DNA of 64,000 bases from Anabaena sp. UHCC 0204 (GTDB lineage Bacteria; Cyanobacteriota; Cyanobacteriia; Cyanobacteriales; Nostocaceae), in NCBI RefSeq assembly GCF_009711975.1, contig NZ_VIKW01000015.1, forward strand, positions 52,004-116,003, in the 5' to 3' direction. The notes under the pieces are model-generated. The model was not told the DNA's origin and did not search any database. It worked only from the letters and a program-made list of their open reading frames with translations. Below are positions 35,617 through 44,889 of the stretch, one piece after another. Position 1 is the stretch's first letter, and each line of letters opens with the position of its first letter. A program made the position numbers and the translations under genes.

Positions 35617-37102
35617 CTTTCTTTTCGGTTGAATAATTAATTTCTAATTGTTCGGCTGCTTTTAAGTCGCTTTTATTTTCCCTACTATAAATAACTTGTA
35701 AATTTGCTTTGTTGGGATTTTCTTCTTGGCTGTTATTTTCTCCTCTGCGTCTAGCAGAAGTTCTTTCCTCGCTGGTGTCTTCAGCTATGACTTCATATAA
35801 AATTGCTTGTTTATTTGCTATATTTCCTTTCCGTAATATTCTCCCCAAACGTTGAATATATTCCCTAGTTGAACCTGTACCTGATAAGATAATGGCGATA
35901 CTGGCTGCGGGGACATCTACACCTTCATTAAGAACATTAGAAGCAACTAAACTAGTATATTCACCTTCCTTAAATTTAGTTAATATTTCATGCCTTTCTT
36001 TGACTGGTGTTTGATGAGTGATCGCGGGAATTAATAAATCTTGAGAAATGCGGTAAACTGTGGCATTATCAGCAGTAAAAATTAAGATCCTTTCGGAAGA
36101 ATGTGTTGCTAATAGGTCTACAAGTACCCGAATTTTACCATCAGTTCCCAAAGCGATTTCTTTGGCTTGACGATGTGCTAACATGGCTCTGCGTCCAGGT
36201 TGCGATCGCGCACTCATTTGTACAAACATTTGCCAACCTTGAAGACTTCCTAAAGAAATTTTTGATTGCTTTAAAAAATCATTGCGCGTTTGAATTAATT
36301 GATTGTATTTCTCCCGTTCTAATTGGGATAATTTAACTTTAATTTGGACTATTTCATGGGCTGCTAAAGCCTTCCCAGCTAAATCTTCAGGGCGTTGACG
36401 ATAAACTTCTTTACCAATGAGAATATCTAAATCAGTGTGTTTACCATCTGTGCGTTCTGGAGTTGCGGAAAGTCCTAAGCGATAAGGTGCGATCGCATAT
36501 TCAGCAATAACTCGGTTAAAATCCGTAGGTAAGTGGTGACATTCGTCAAAAATTATCAAGGCATATTTATTACCCAAACTTTCTGCGTGAATGGCCGCAC
36601 TATCATAGGTAGCAACTAAAATTGCTGTTCTATCCCGTGAACCACCCCCCAGTAAACCCACTTCTCCATCAGGAAAAGCCGCTACTAAGTGAGCATACCA
36701 CTGGTGCATTAAGTCCAAGGTTGGGACTACAATTAACGTTGTCCGTGGTGTAGCTTGCATGGCCATTTGTGCCAAATAAGTCTTACCTGCGGCTGTAGGC
36801 AAAACAACTACCCCCTGTCGTCCCGCCAGTTTCCAAGCTGCTAATGCCTCATTTTGGTGGGGATAGGGTGTCATTTCCAAACTAGCAACCAACTCTAGGG
36901 GATAAAAAGCCTTGGCTTCATCAATAAACTCTGTTGCTTCTGCTTGGAGGGCTTCGACTAAAGAACGGTATCTAATCGCAGGAATCCGGAATTTTTCGAC
37001 TCTATCATCCCAAGTTGCATAGTCTATCCAAGTTTTACTTCGTGGTGGTGGGTGTAAAATTAACGTACCACGATCAAAAGTTAAAGTCGGGTGACGAACC
37101 AT
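35546..37102 (-). CDS. XPB-like superfamily 2 DNA helicase
   Basis: The 518-residue helicase has Walker A LPTAAGKT (101-108), the DECH box in ALIIFDECHHLP (186-189), LGLSATPERTDG (motif III region), and motifs V-VI in ASNVLNEGVDVPAASIAII and YIQRLGRILRKG. The N-terminal damage-recognition-like part (about 1-75) and the region between the two RecA lobes (about 225-300, with ThM-like helices) fit the XPB type. A basic Glu/Lys/Asn-rich tail (about 440-518) is extra. The downstream gene encodes a DUF790/Bax1-like nuclease with a 71-bp overlap. The pair mirrors archaeal XPB-Bax1. It may serve DNA repair; a defence role is possible but unsupported. Confidence 0.87.
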   Translation of the reverse strand: MVRHPTLTFDRGTLILHPPPRSKTWIDYATWDDRVEKFRIPAIRYRSLVEALQAEATEFIDEAKAFYPLELVASLEMTPYPHQNEALAAWKLAGRQGVVVLPTAAGKTYLAQMAMQATPRTTLIVVPTLDLMHQWYAHLVAAFPDGEVGLLGGGSRDRTAILVATYDSAAIHAESLGNKYALIIFDECHHLPTDFNRVIAEYAIAPYRLGLSATPERTDGKHTDLDILIGKEVYRQRPEDLAGKALAAHEIVQIKVKLSQLEREKYNQLIQTRNDFLKQSKISLGSLQGWQMFVQMSARSQPGRRAMLAHRQAKEIALGTDGKIRVLVDLLATHSSERILIFTADNATVYRISQDLLIPAITHQTPVKERHEILTKFKEGEYTSLVASNVLNEGVDVPAASIAIILSGTGSTREYIQRLGRILRKGNIANKQAILYEVIAEDTSEERTSARRRGENNSQEENPNKANLQVIYSRENKSDLKAAEQLEINYSTEKKDVTNGSTNTPPKRRRNYPKKTET

Positions 37103-37157
37103 TTATTTTCTCTCGATACGGTTACACTGATTTAACTACTCATAACGCAAAACGGGC

Positions 37158-38465
37158 ATGATGACTAATATTAATGCTGTCAGAACCCAGCTAGAGGCAA
37201 TTGTTGGTCCAGAAGTATTCGACTTCGAGACAAATGAAAATTTTGCTGAATCCTATAGAGAACAGCGCAAAGTTTTCCTGCTTAGTCGGATGAAATTACA
37301 AGCCAAATTGATGATCATTATTGGCTTAACATTAACTGCTTTTTTTGTCTGGGTAAATGAAGGCATACCTCAAAAAATACACGCTTTTAAAATTGGCTTA
37401 TTAATTGAGTTTTTTATTATTCTTTGTTGGTTTTTGTGCAAAAATCCCCTAGCACGTCGTTACCCACAGATGATTTTTTTAAGTTTATGTTGGTCAGCAA
37501 CTTGTGCTATCCAAATTGATACAGCTATATTATTTAATTATGTTGAGCCACTCACAAATATTTGGAACTTGATGTTTATTACCCAAGCAACAATTATCCC
37601 TGTTCAATGGCGGATACATTTAATATCACAAGTAGGAACAATTGTTTGTTATTTAGGATTATGTGTAGTATATAGACCTACTTTTAAATTCCCCATAGCT
37701 CATTATATAGAACAAGGAATATATTTATTTTGGACGGCGATCATTTGTGTTTTTTCAGTTTATTTATATGAGAAACTCAAGAAAAAAGAATTTCGTGCTA
37801 AACGAGAATTAGAAATAGCCCAAGAACAATCAGAAAAACTATTATTAAATATTTTACCTGCGGTAATTGCAAAACAGTTAAAACTGCAACCAACTACTAT
37901 TGCCGACATTTTTCATGAAGTGACAGTATTATTTGCGGATATCGTCGGTTTTACCGAATTATCAAGTCATACATCACCACCGGAATTAGTAGAATTATTA
38001 AATCAAATATTTTGTTTATTTGACGAATTAGCAGAACGTCACGGAATCGAAAAAATTAAGACAATTGGTGATGCTTATATGGCTGTGGCTGGTTTACCTA
38101 ATTATCAGAGTGATCATGCTTTAGCGATCGCCAATATGGCATTGGATATGCAAAAAGCTATGATTGAGTTTAATCAACAAAATAATTTATCTTTTCAAAT
38201 TCGTGTGGGTATTAGCACAGGTCCCGTAGTCGCAGGGGTGATTGGTTTAAAGAAATTTGCCTATGATTTGTGGGGTGATACGGTGAATACAGCCAGTAGA
38301 ATGGAATCCCACGGTATACCTGATAATATCCAGATTTGTGAAGCTACTTATCAATTATTAAAAGATAAATATCTGTTGGAAAAACGGGGGTTGATTAAAA
38401 TTAAAGGGAAAGGAGAAATGATGACCTATTTACTACATGGAAGGAAGATGTCAGACATAGGTTAA
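37158..38465 (+). CDS. Class III adenylate cyclase with N-terminal membrane domain
   Basis: Six hydrophobic helices (about 50-205) anchor the protein, followed by a short coiled coil (about 205-232) and a class III cyclase domain (about 250-430). The catalytic residues are complete: metal Asp261 (LFADIVGFTE) and Asp305 (KTIGDAYMAV), adenine-selecting Lys301 and Asp370 (YDLWGDTVN), the Asn377 of NTAS and Arg381. The Lys/Asp pair points to ATP, giving cAMP. The layout resembles CyaA-like cyanobacterial cyclases with a membrane module of unknown ligand. It is divergent from the XPB-like gene and convergent with the VIT-VWA gene. Confidence 0.9.
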   Translation: MMTNINAVRTQLEAIVGPEVFDFETNENFAESYREQRKVFLLSRMKLQAKLMIIIGLTLTAFFVWVNEGIPQKIHAFKIGLLIEFFIILCWFLCKNPLARRYPQMIFLSLCWSATCAIQIDTAILFNYVEPLTNIWNLMFITQATIIPVQWRIHLISQVGTIVCYLGLCVVYRPTFKFPIAHYIEQGIYLFWTAIICVFSVYLYEKLKKKEFRAKRELEIAQEQSEKLLLNILPAVIAKQLKLQPTTIADIFHEVTVLFADIVGFTELSSHTSPPELVELLNQIFCLFDELAERHGIEKIKTIGDAYMAVAGLPNYQSDHALAIANMALDMQKAMIEFNQQNNLSFQIRVGISTGPVVAGVIGLKKFAYDLWGDTVNTASRMESHGIPDNIQICEATYQLLKDKYLLEKRGLIKIKGKGEMMTYLLHGRKMSDIG

Positions 38466-38491
38466 TGTCAATAATTTAATAATTCATTCAA

Positions 38492-38520
38492 ATCCCCGAT
38501 TTCTTTAAGAAGTCGGGGAT
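38492..38520. terminator. Bidirectional terminator between cyclase and VIT-VWA genes
   Basis: ATCCCCGA (38492-38499) pairs with TCGGGGAT (38513-38520), with TTCTT/AAGAA pairing inside. It sits between two convergent genes. Confidence 0.6.
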
Positions 38521-38543
38521 ATATTCAATTGAGAGTTTGATAT

Positions 38544-41000
38544 TTAATGAACTTGAATTTTCAAAACTACTTTACTAACAAATGTTTCTAAAGATCGCCA
38601 AGTGAATAGTTTACGTCTAATTTCCTCAATTATTGTCGGTTCTTTGATTGTAGAAACCTGTTCATCTAATAGCAAATTTATCACTCTCCCATTGTTATAT
38701 TCAAATTCAAACACTAACTCACCGCTAACACTATCAGGAACTTGAATTAATTGCAGGTATTGAGTGATTTGAGAAATCATTTGTTGAGTTAAGCCTGTAA
38801 TACTTACTATTTGTAAACGAGAAACAAGTGCATTACTTCCCGGTAAATATTGTGATTCTTCTAACTCAATTTCTAGTTCATCAGGTTGATTTTTTGGTGA
38901 TGGAGATAGAGAATCATAACTACTAATGATAGCTCCCAAATCACTAAACTCATCATCCGAGCTAATACTCTCTGATTGCAGCCAATTTCTACTTTCTTCT
39001 CTCTTAGGAGCAGAAATAGACGGAGCGGGTGCAGGTGGAATATTAGCCATTATACTTCTTGTTCTAGTTAAAAACTCAGGTGTCTCAGATTGAGCTACTT
39101 TTTTGGACGTAGCATTACCAAATATACCTTGATGGCTAATACCTTGTGGCATTTCTACTGGTACTTGTAGAGATAAAGAATCTTGGAGAGGATTAACTCT
39201 CACATCATCACTAACAGCAACAAAGGCAGTATATTGGGATAATAACTGATAAGTTAATGCCGTATTTGTCACAGCTTCTACACCTGCTTTGGTGTCACCA
39301 CTAACCATTTGATTCATTAAATCTTTAATGCGATAACGTCCCCAAAGTTGAGCAATACCAGGATTTCCTGTAATATCAAAGTTCAAATTAAAAGTTTGTT
39401 GATGGTATTTACCACCAGCAGTCATACTAGTAATATGCAATTTTCCAGCCAGACAATCTGGTTTACGTCCAAATAATATTAATGGCTGTTCTGCAAATAA
39501 ATCTGGTGGTGTTAATGGATAAATAATTGGTGATTCTCCATCACCTTCCCATTGCAATTGAATGTTAGTCAAAACGGGATTATTAATTTGTTGGTAGAAT
39601 TTTTCTACTACTTCATTAACTGGTTCATCGTGACGAATAATCCGCGCTATTCCTCTACCTATTTCGGCAATTCTATTCAATAAGAAACGATTTATAGAAC
39701 TACCTGCACCAAAACTATGTAAACGAGTTCCCGGTTGAAGATGGCGTTGTACTTCTGCTAAAATTTGGTTTTCATTACCGATATAACCATCTGTTAATAA
39801 CACTATTGTTCTTAACCTACTAAAATCTGTAACTGGGAAATTTAAGACTTTGCGAATACCTGGTAACATTTCTGTTCCCCCACCTGCATTTAAGCGATTA
39901 ATATAATTAATTGCTGCTGTACGATTTTGGGGAGTATTATTTAAAGGAATCGGTGAAAGTTGCTGTGTAGTGTCAGCAAAATCAATGATGCTAAATGTAT
40001 CTTGGGGATTAAGTCCATTGATAAATTGACGCATTAATTCTTGACATTGATTTAATGGTGCGCCATGTTGAGAACCAGATGTATCAATTAAAAAGATGAC
40101 ATCTTTAGGAACTAATTGATCTGGTTGATATTGAAGTGCAGGAATTAGATATAAAGCGAAATGTCCACCTCTTTCATCAGCTTGGATATGTACACTAGCT
40201 TGAGTATTTTTAGTAGCTATTTGGTAGCGGAGAATTAAGTCTTTGTTGGGTATTGTATCTCCACCTGCTAGTTTTATTTCTGCTATTTGTTTGTTGCGGG
40301 TAATTTGAATATGGTGAGAGGGTGAACTAATATCCTGAATTTCTACGCCGGCGTTAATTTCTACCGTGACATTAATATCATGGCGGGAGCGTTTTCCTAC
40401 TGGGAGAACAGGAGCATTTAAACGGGAAGCATCTGGAACTAAATCGGTATCTTGATTGAGAGTCATGGGTGCAGATGCAGAACCACCAATAACTGTATTT
40501 TCCTCAATAGTGATACCGGGAATGTAACGGGGTCCAACTACCATTGGAAAGACAAATTCATAATTTCCACTCTCGAATTTGAGGCTTTCAGTGTAGCGAA
40601 TGATGACATCAATTTGTTCACCGGGTTTGATGTTAGCGAGGGATTGGGTGAAAATATTGTCTCGTTCTTGTTCTAGAAGTCCTGCGGTGCGTCCTTCCCG
40701 TTTAGCTTGCTCGTATATTTGCTGTGCTTCTTGGCGTTTTTTGATACTGCCTTGAATTGTGCGATCGCCTATCTTGATCAACATATCATCAACAGCAGCT
40801 TCATCGGGTAAGGGAAAAATATATGTAGCTTCTAAGGTAGTTGTAAAGGGGTTTTCAAAGCTTTGGGTAACTTCTACCCGCGAGATATTACCATTAACTT
40901 TAGCTTTAACTTCGGTGTGTTTGAGGGGAAAAGCGATCGCTTGCTGGTTAAGGTTTTGAATGTATAAACCACTGGTTTGAGTTTCTAAGTTGCGAGTCAT
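38544..41000 (-). CDS. VIT and von Willebrand A domain protein
   Basis: The 818-residue protein has an N-terminal VIT domain (about 10-140: AKVNGNISRVEVTQSFENPF, TYIFPLPDEAAVDDMLIKIG, GRTAGLLEQERDNIFTQSLA). A vWA domain follows (about 290-460) with a complete MIDAS: DTSGSQHGAP, a Thr in GGTEM and Asp in LLTDGYIGNE. A beta-rich part comes next (about 480-560), then a Ser/Pro-rich linker and a C-terminal domain (about 715-818) with LQIVSITGL. No signal peptide or sortase signal is visible, so it appears to be cytosolic or surface-exposed by an unknown route. Such proteins resemble inter-alpha-inhibitor heavy chains and mediate metal-dependent protein binding. The partner is unknown. Confidence 0.85.
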   Translation of the reverse strand: MTRNLETQTSGLYIQNLNQQAIAFPLKHTEVKAKVNGNISRVEVTQSFENPFTTTLEATYIFPLPDEAAVDDMLIKIGDRTIQGSIKKRQEAQQIYEQAKREGRTAGLLEQERDNIFTQSLANIKPGEQIDVIIRYTESLKFESGNYEFVFPMVVGPRYIPGITIEENTVIGGSASAPMTLNQDTDLVPDASRLNAPVLPVGKRSRHDINVTVEINAGVEIQDISSPSHHIQITRNKQIAEIKLAGGDTIPNKDLILRYQIATKNTQASVHIQADERGGHFALYLIPALQYQPDQLVPKDVIFLIDTSGSQHGAPLNQCQELMRQFINGLNPQDTFSIIDFADTTQQLSPIPLNNTPQNRTAAINYINRLNAGGGTEMLPGIRKVLNFPVTDFSRLRTIVLLTDGYIGNENQILAEVQRHLQPGTRLHSFGAGSSINRFLLNRIAEIGRGIARIIRHDEPVNEVVEKFYQQINNPVLTNIQLQWEGDGESPIIYPLTPPDLFAEQPLILFGRKPDCLAGKLHITSMTAGGKYHQQTFNLNFDITGNPGIAQLWGRYRIKDLMNQMVSGDTKAGVEAVTNTALTYQLLSQYTAFVAVSDDVRVNPLQDSLSLQVPVEMPQGISHQGIFGNATSKKVAQSETPEFLTRTRSIMANIPPAPAPSISAPKREESRNWLQSESISSDDEFSDLGAIISSYDSLSPSPKNQPDELEIELEESQYLPGSNALVSRLQIVSITGLTQQMISQITQYLQLIQVPDSVSGELVFEFEYNNGRVINLLLDEQVSTIKEPTIIEEIRRKLFTWRSLETFVSKVVLKIQVH

Positions 41001-41177
41001 AGTCTTTACCTGTCGCTATTGTTTGTATGTCTCTAGCGTAGGTTGGTTTTGTGGGGAGATATGCTCAGTTTTATGCTCAGTTGCTGCTCACTGGTAGGTT
41101 CAGGGTTATTAATTTTCAATAATTAGTCAAACAAATCTATTATAATTAATTCATCAATTATGATTTTCTACATAATT

Positions 41178-42413
41178 ATGCAAAATACCTTTATTCCGGA
41201 AGAAGAAGTAACTTTTTTTGAAGAAAGTGAAGATCAAGATATTAATTCGGATTCTTCTATAAATTACAAATCACAATTAGAAGAAATCTCAGAAGTTGTT
41301 GTAGTAGGAACTGACTGGACAACAGCAACAATATTTGATCAAATGGTTCGTGAGAATATACAGTTAAATCCCAAATTTCAGAGAAGAGATGCCTGGAATA
41401 TAACTCGTAAAAGCAGGTTTATAGAATCACTGATGCTTGGGTTTCCTGTTCCACAAATAGTATTAGCAGCTAATCAAAAAGAACGTGGCAAGTTTATAGT
41501 TCTTGATGGTAAACAACGGTTACTCACAATCCTACAATTTTATGGTAGCAGTGAAACTTCAAATAATGGTTTTGCGTTGAAAGATTTGGAATTTAGAACT
41601 GATCTAAATGGATACACTTATGAGAATATAGAAAATAATATTTCCTTCCGAATGGAACAAAATGCTCTTGATAATCAAACTATTCGTACCATATTAATTC
41701 GGAATTGGAAAAGCGAAAATTTTCTCTATAAAGTATTTCTACGGTTGAATGTAGAAAGCACTCCTTTATCTCCTCAAGAACTCAGACAAGCACTGCATCC
41801 AGGTGAGTTCATTAATTTTTTAGATGATCAATCTATTAAAAGCCAGGCTCTTAAAAAAATATTCAAATCTAAAAACCCTGATTTTCGGATGCGTGACGTT
41901 GATTTGTTATTGCGTTATGTAGGATTCCATTATTTTCTGTCTGAATATCGTGGTAATCTGAAATATTTTTTAGATATGACTTGTGAAAGACTTAATGAAG
42001 ATTGGGAGAAATTACATAATGATATTGAAAATGTAGTAAACGAATTTGAGAAAGCAGTGCAAACAACCATTCATATCTTTGGAGAAAAAAATTTTTCTCG
42101 GCAATGGTTAAGCAACAATAAATACAAAGGACATTTTAATAGAGCCATCTTAGATGTAATGGCTTTTTATTTTTCTGATGAAATCATCAGACAATCTGCT
42201 GAAGAACATAAACAAGCAGTTGAAGAGGCGTTTAAAAAATTATGTTCATCAAATAGACAATTTAGAGAAGGTATTGAACGAACAACTAATAATACTCGTG
42301 AAACTTACAATCGTTTGAGATTATGGGGAGAAAGTCTTTTAGAAGTTTTAGAAATAGAGTTTAATCTACCTGAGCTTGTTGATAATCGGATTATTTTCAA
42401 TGGTTTGAGGTAG
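41178..42413 (+). CDS. DUF262 protein (GmrSD-N / ParB-like fold), defence-associated
   Basis: The 411-residue protein (from the ATG at 41178; an ATG at 41160 is also in frame) has the DUF262 core: IFDQMVRENIQLNPKFQRRD, then WNITRKSRFIESLMLGFPVP, IVLDGKQRLLTI (the D-G-x-Q-R site) and VFLRLNVESTPLSPQELRQA. The C-terminal half is helical. DUF262 domains form the N-terminal NTP-binding part of GmrSD-type restriction enzymes; here no HNH/DUF1524 nuclease domain follows, so the nuclease function may be supplied by the HEPN protein encoded 9 bases downstream. A TATAAT at 41141-41146 may be its promoter. Action in phage defence is inferred from the family. Confidence 0.8.
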   Translation: MQNTFIPEEEVTFFEESEDQDINSDSSINYKSQLEEISEVVVVGTDWTTATIFDQMVRENIQLNPKFQRRDAWNITRKSRFIESLMLGFPVPQIVLAANQKERGKFIVLDGKQRLLTILQFYGSSETSNNGFALKDLEFRTDLNGYTYENIENNISFRMEQNALDNQTIRTILIRNWKSENFLYKVFLRLNVESTPLSPQELRQALHPGEFINFLDDQSIKSQALKKIFKSKNPDFRMRDVDLLLRYVGFHYFLSEYRGNLKYFLDMTCERLNEDWEKLHNDIENVVNEFEKAVQTTIHIFGEKNFSRQWLSNNKYKGHFNRAILDVMAFYFSDEIIRQSAEEHKQAVEEAFKKLCSSNRQFREGIERTTNNTRETYNRLRLWGESLLEVLEIEFNLPELVDNRIIFNGLR

Positions 42414-42422
42414 GTTATAAAA

Positions 42423-43064
42423 ATGCCTAAATCTAATAGATTTCGTATTTTAAACCAGGAATTAAGTAGGCTTAAAAAGCAATTAATTCCAAAACCTAGT
42501 TTCACAGGTTTATATTCTGATAGACAGCTAACTAGAACTGTTGCATACCGAGTTTTAGCTCATGCGGAAATTGAATCTTATCTTGAAGATCGAGCTTGGG
42601 AAGTTGTTCAAAATGCCAAAAATATTTGGGATAATACAGGTAAGATTAATCTTACTTTAATATGTTTACTTGGTTTTTCTGGATTAACTATGGATGCACC
42701 ACCAGAAACACTGAGTCCAAAAAAAGGAAATAAAACTGTTAAAGATGAACAAATCAAAATCCAGAAAAAAATAGATTTAGCTTTGGCAAATTTTAAGAGG
42801 ATTATTAATGAAAATCATGGACTCAAAGAAAAAAATCTTCTAGCTTTACTTTTACCTATAGGGCTAGATATCAAGGATTTAGATACTTCGTGGCTTGTTA
42901 CTATGAACACATTTGGAGAAAATAGAGGTGAAGTAGCTCATAAATCTGCTAGTTTTTATAGTATTATTCAACCAATAAATCCCGTAGATGAAGTAAATAT
43001 GGTTAAGCAAATTATTCAGGATCTTCTCAAAATAGATGAGTTAATGAATCTGTTGATGAAATAA
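42423..43064 (+). CDS. HEPN-domain protein paired with DUF262
   Basis: A 213-residue, mostly helical protein. The RGEVAH near 172-177 is an R-x4-H site, the active-site motif of HEPN ribonucleases. The segment AYRVLAHAEIESYLEDRAWE matches the first core helix of the large cyanobacterial HEPN families associated with defence genes. It starts 9 bases after the DUF262 stop codon, so both are made from one mRNA. The pair reads as a toxin/sensor module or a split restriction-like system. RNase activity is inferred from the motif only. Confidence 0.7.
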   Translation: MPKSNRFRILNQELSRLKKQLIPKPSFTGLYSDRQLTRTVAYRVLAHAEIESYLEDRAWEVVQNAKNIWDNTGKINLTLICLLGFSGLTMDAPPETLSPKKGNKTVKDEQIKIQKKIDLALANFKRIINENHGLKEKNLLALLLPIGLDIKDLDTSWLVTMNTFGENRGEVAHKSASFYSIIQPINPVDEVNMVKQIIQDLLKIDELMNLLMK

Positions 43065-43116
43065 ATATTAATTAATATTATTTTCTACCCTATAATTAAT
43101 TCTGATCTCAAAATAT

Positions 43117-44592
43117 ATGTCCAATTCTCTTAAAGCATCACCCACAGGATTAGAAATTGTTGATAAAGCCCGTCAGCGGTTAGGATGGACTAAAACCAGC
43201 ACTGCAAGATGGTGGCAAGATGCTCATACTTCTAAGGCTACTTTACGACGATTTTGGCAAGGCGATCACATTCAGAAAGAAATCTTCATCGCTATCTGTC
43301 AAGCTGTGGGAATTAGCAATTGGGAAACTATCACAGATTTAACTGATATTAATACAGATAATTCTACACCCTATATAGATTGGGATGAAGCGCCTAATGT
43401 AGAAAGTTTTTATGGTAGAAATCAGGAATTATTAAAATTAGACAAATGGATTAAAAATGGTTGTAAATTAATCAATATTACGGGAATTGCTGGTATTGGT
43501 AAAACTTCCCTTGTGTTAGCTTTAGTAGATCAGATTCAGTCTCAGTTTAATTGTTTAATTTGGAAATCTATTGATAATATCTTCTCAGTTAGTGATTTAT
43601 TAGCTAATTTATTAAATCAGTTTAATTTACCTCTTACTGCTGATATTAATGCTGCTAGTTATCAAATTATCAATTATCTTCAAAAGCATCGCTGTTTAAT
43701 AGTTTTAGATGGCATAGATAATATTAGTGAAAATTTAGAATTAAATAAATTTATCCAACAATTAAGCCTTCATCGTCATCAAAGTTGTATAATTACAACC
43801 AGTCGCAAAAAACAAAATAATACAGAAATCAATCCCAAAATAGTTGCTAATCTGGCTTTAAATGGGTTATCAAAAACCGAAGCTTTAGAATTATTAAATT
43901 CACGGGGATTTACAGGAAAAGAATTAGGAATATCTGCCTTAATTCAACTTTATCGCGGTAATCCTTTAGGCTTAAAACTGGTAACACCGTTAATTCAATC
44001 TATGTTTTCTGGTAATGTAGCGGCATTTATTAATCAGAATACCTTAATTGTAGGCGATCGCTTGCGTATTGTCCTCAAACAACAATTAGAAAACCTCTCA
44101 GAATTAGAACAAGAAATTATTTACTGGTTAGCAATTTGGCAAGAACCAATATCTTTTGCTCGCTTGCAAACTCACTTAATTGTATCTATTGATCCTGCTA
44201 AAGTTTTTACAGAAATTATCGAATTAGAACAAAAATCACTTTTAGAAAAGTGGGTAAATGATTATGAACCTTCCTTTACATTGCAACCATTAATAATGAA
44301 AATAGTCACAGATGAATTAGTTGAAAATGCAACTCATGAAATAAAAAAATGTACAGAAAATCAAGATATTAGTTATTTAAAAATATTGCGAAATCATTGG
44401 TTATTACGCCCAGGGACAGATGATATTGCTGGAGAAAAAATTATCAAGCAATTGCGAGAAAGTTTATTCCGGATTTATGGTGCAAATTTACCCCAAATAT
44501 TAAAACAAATTTTATTACTTTTAGATAACAAATCCCCCTTAGTAATTGGTTATATTGGGTGTAATGTTATAGCTTTGGAAAATTTCAATTAA
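43117..44592 (+). CDS. NB-ARC (STAND) ATPase with N-terminal HTH, C-terminally short
   Basis: The 491-residue protein has an N-terminal helical DNA-binding-like domain (about 8-75: LEIVDKARQRLGWTKTSTAR, TLRRFWQGDHIQKEIF) and an NB-ARC NTPase. Walker A is GIAGIGKT (123-130) and Walker B is LIVLDG (194-199). The RNBS-like TSRKK, and GNPLGLKLV (GLPLAL box) are also present. After the winged-helix part the protein stops at IGYIGCNVIALENFN. In cyanobacterial relatives this point leads into pentapeptide, WD40 or TPR repeats, which serve as ligand sensor. None follows here, so the gene is probably truncated or is a regulator form. It lies 52 bases after the HEPN gene on the same strand. Confidence 0.78.
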   Translation: MSNSLKASPTGLEIVDKARQRLGWTKTSTARWWQDAHTSKATLRRFWQGDHIQKEIFIAICQAVGISNWETITDLTDINTDNSTPYIDWDEAPNVESFYGRNQELLKLDKWIKNGCKLINITGIAGIGKTSLVLALVDQIQSQFNCLIWKSIDNIFSVSDLLANLLNQFNLPLTADINAASYQIINYLQKHRCLIVLDGIDNISENLELNKFIQQLSLHRHQSCIITTSRKKQNNTEINPKIVANLALNGLSKTEALELLNSRGFTGKELGISALIQLYRGNPLGLKLVTPLIQSMFSGNVAAFINQNTLIVGDRLRIVLKQQLENLSELEQEIIYWLAIWQEPISFARLQTHLIVSIDPAKVFTEIIELEQKSLLEKWVNDYEPSFTLQPLIMKIVTDELVENATHEIKKCTENQDISYLKILRNHWLLRPGTDDIAGEKIIKQLRESLFRIYGANLPQILKQILLLLDNKSPLVIGYIGCNVIALENFN

Positions 44593-44889
44593 TAAAATCT
44601 AGATATAGGTAATTTTTCAGAAATTGTCAAACTCAATATGATTATACTTAGAATAGGGAGTATAATTATATCATAAGTCTACAAGCTGAATATTTACACA
44701 TTTTCCTGCTCAAATTAAGTTATGATAATTTTTAGTTGCTTCTGATACGGCATTTTTATAGACATCCAGAGATAATAATTAGATATTCAATCAATCTTCA
44801 CTACCATCTGACACAAAATTAGCAATTAGTCTTAGTTGACAACTAATGACTAATAACCAATAACTAATGACTAATTAGGTTTTGTTCTG
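44593..44889. other. Intergenic region with AACTAATGAC tandem repeats
   Basis: The stretch ends with tandem units of the type AACTAATGACTAATAACC at about 44838-44876, a short repeat frequent in Nostocales. I find no continuation of the NB-ARC repeat domain in any frame and no gene. Confidence 0.55.
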
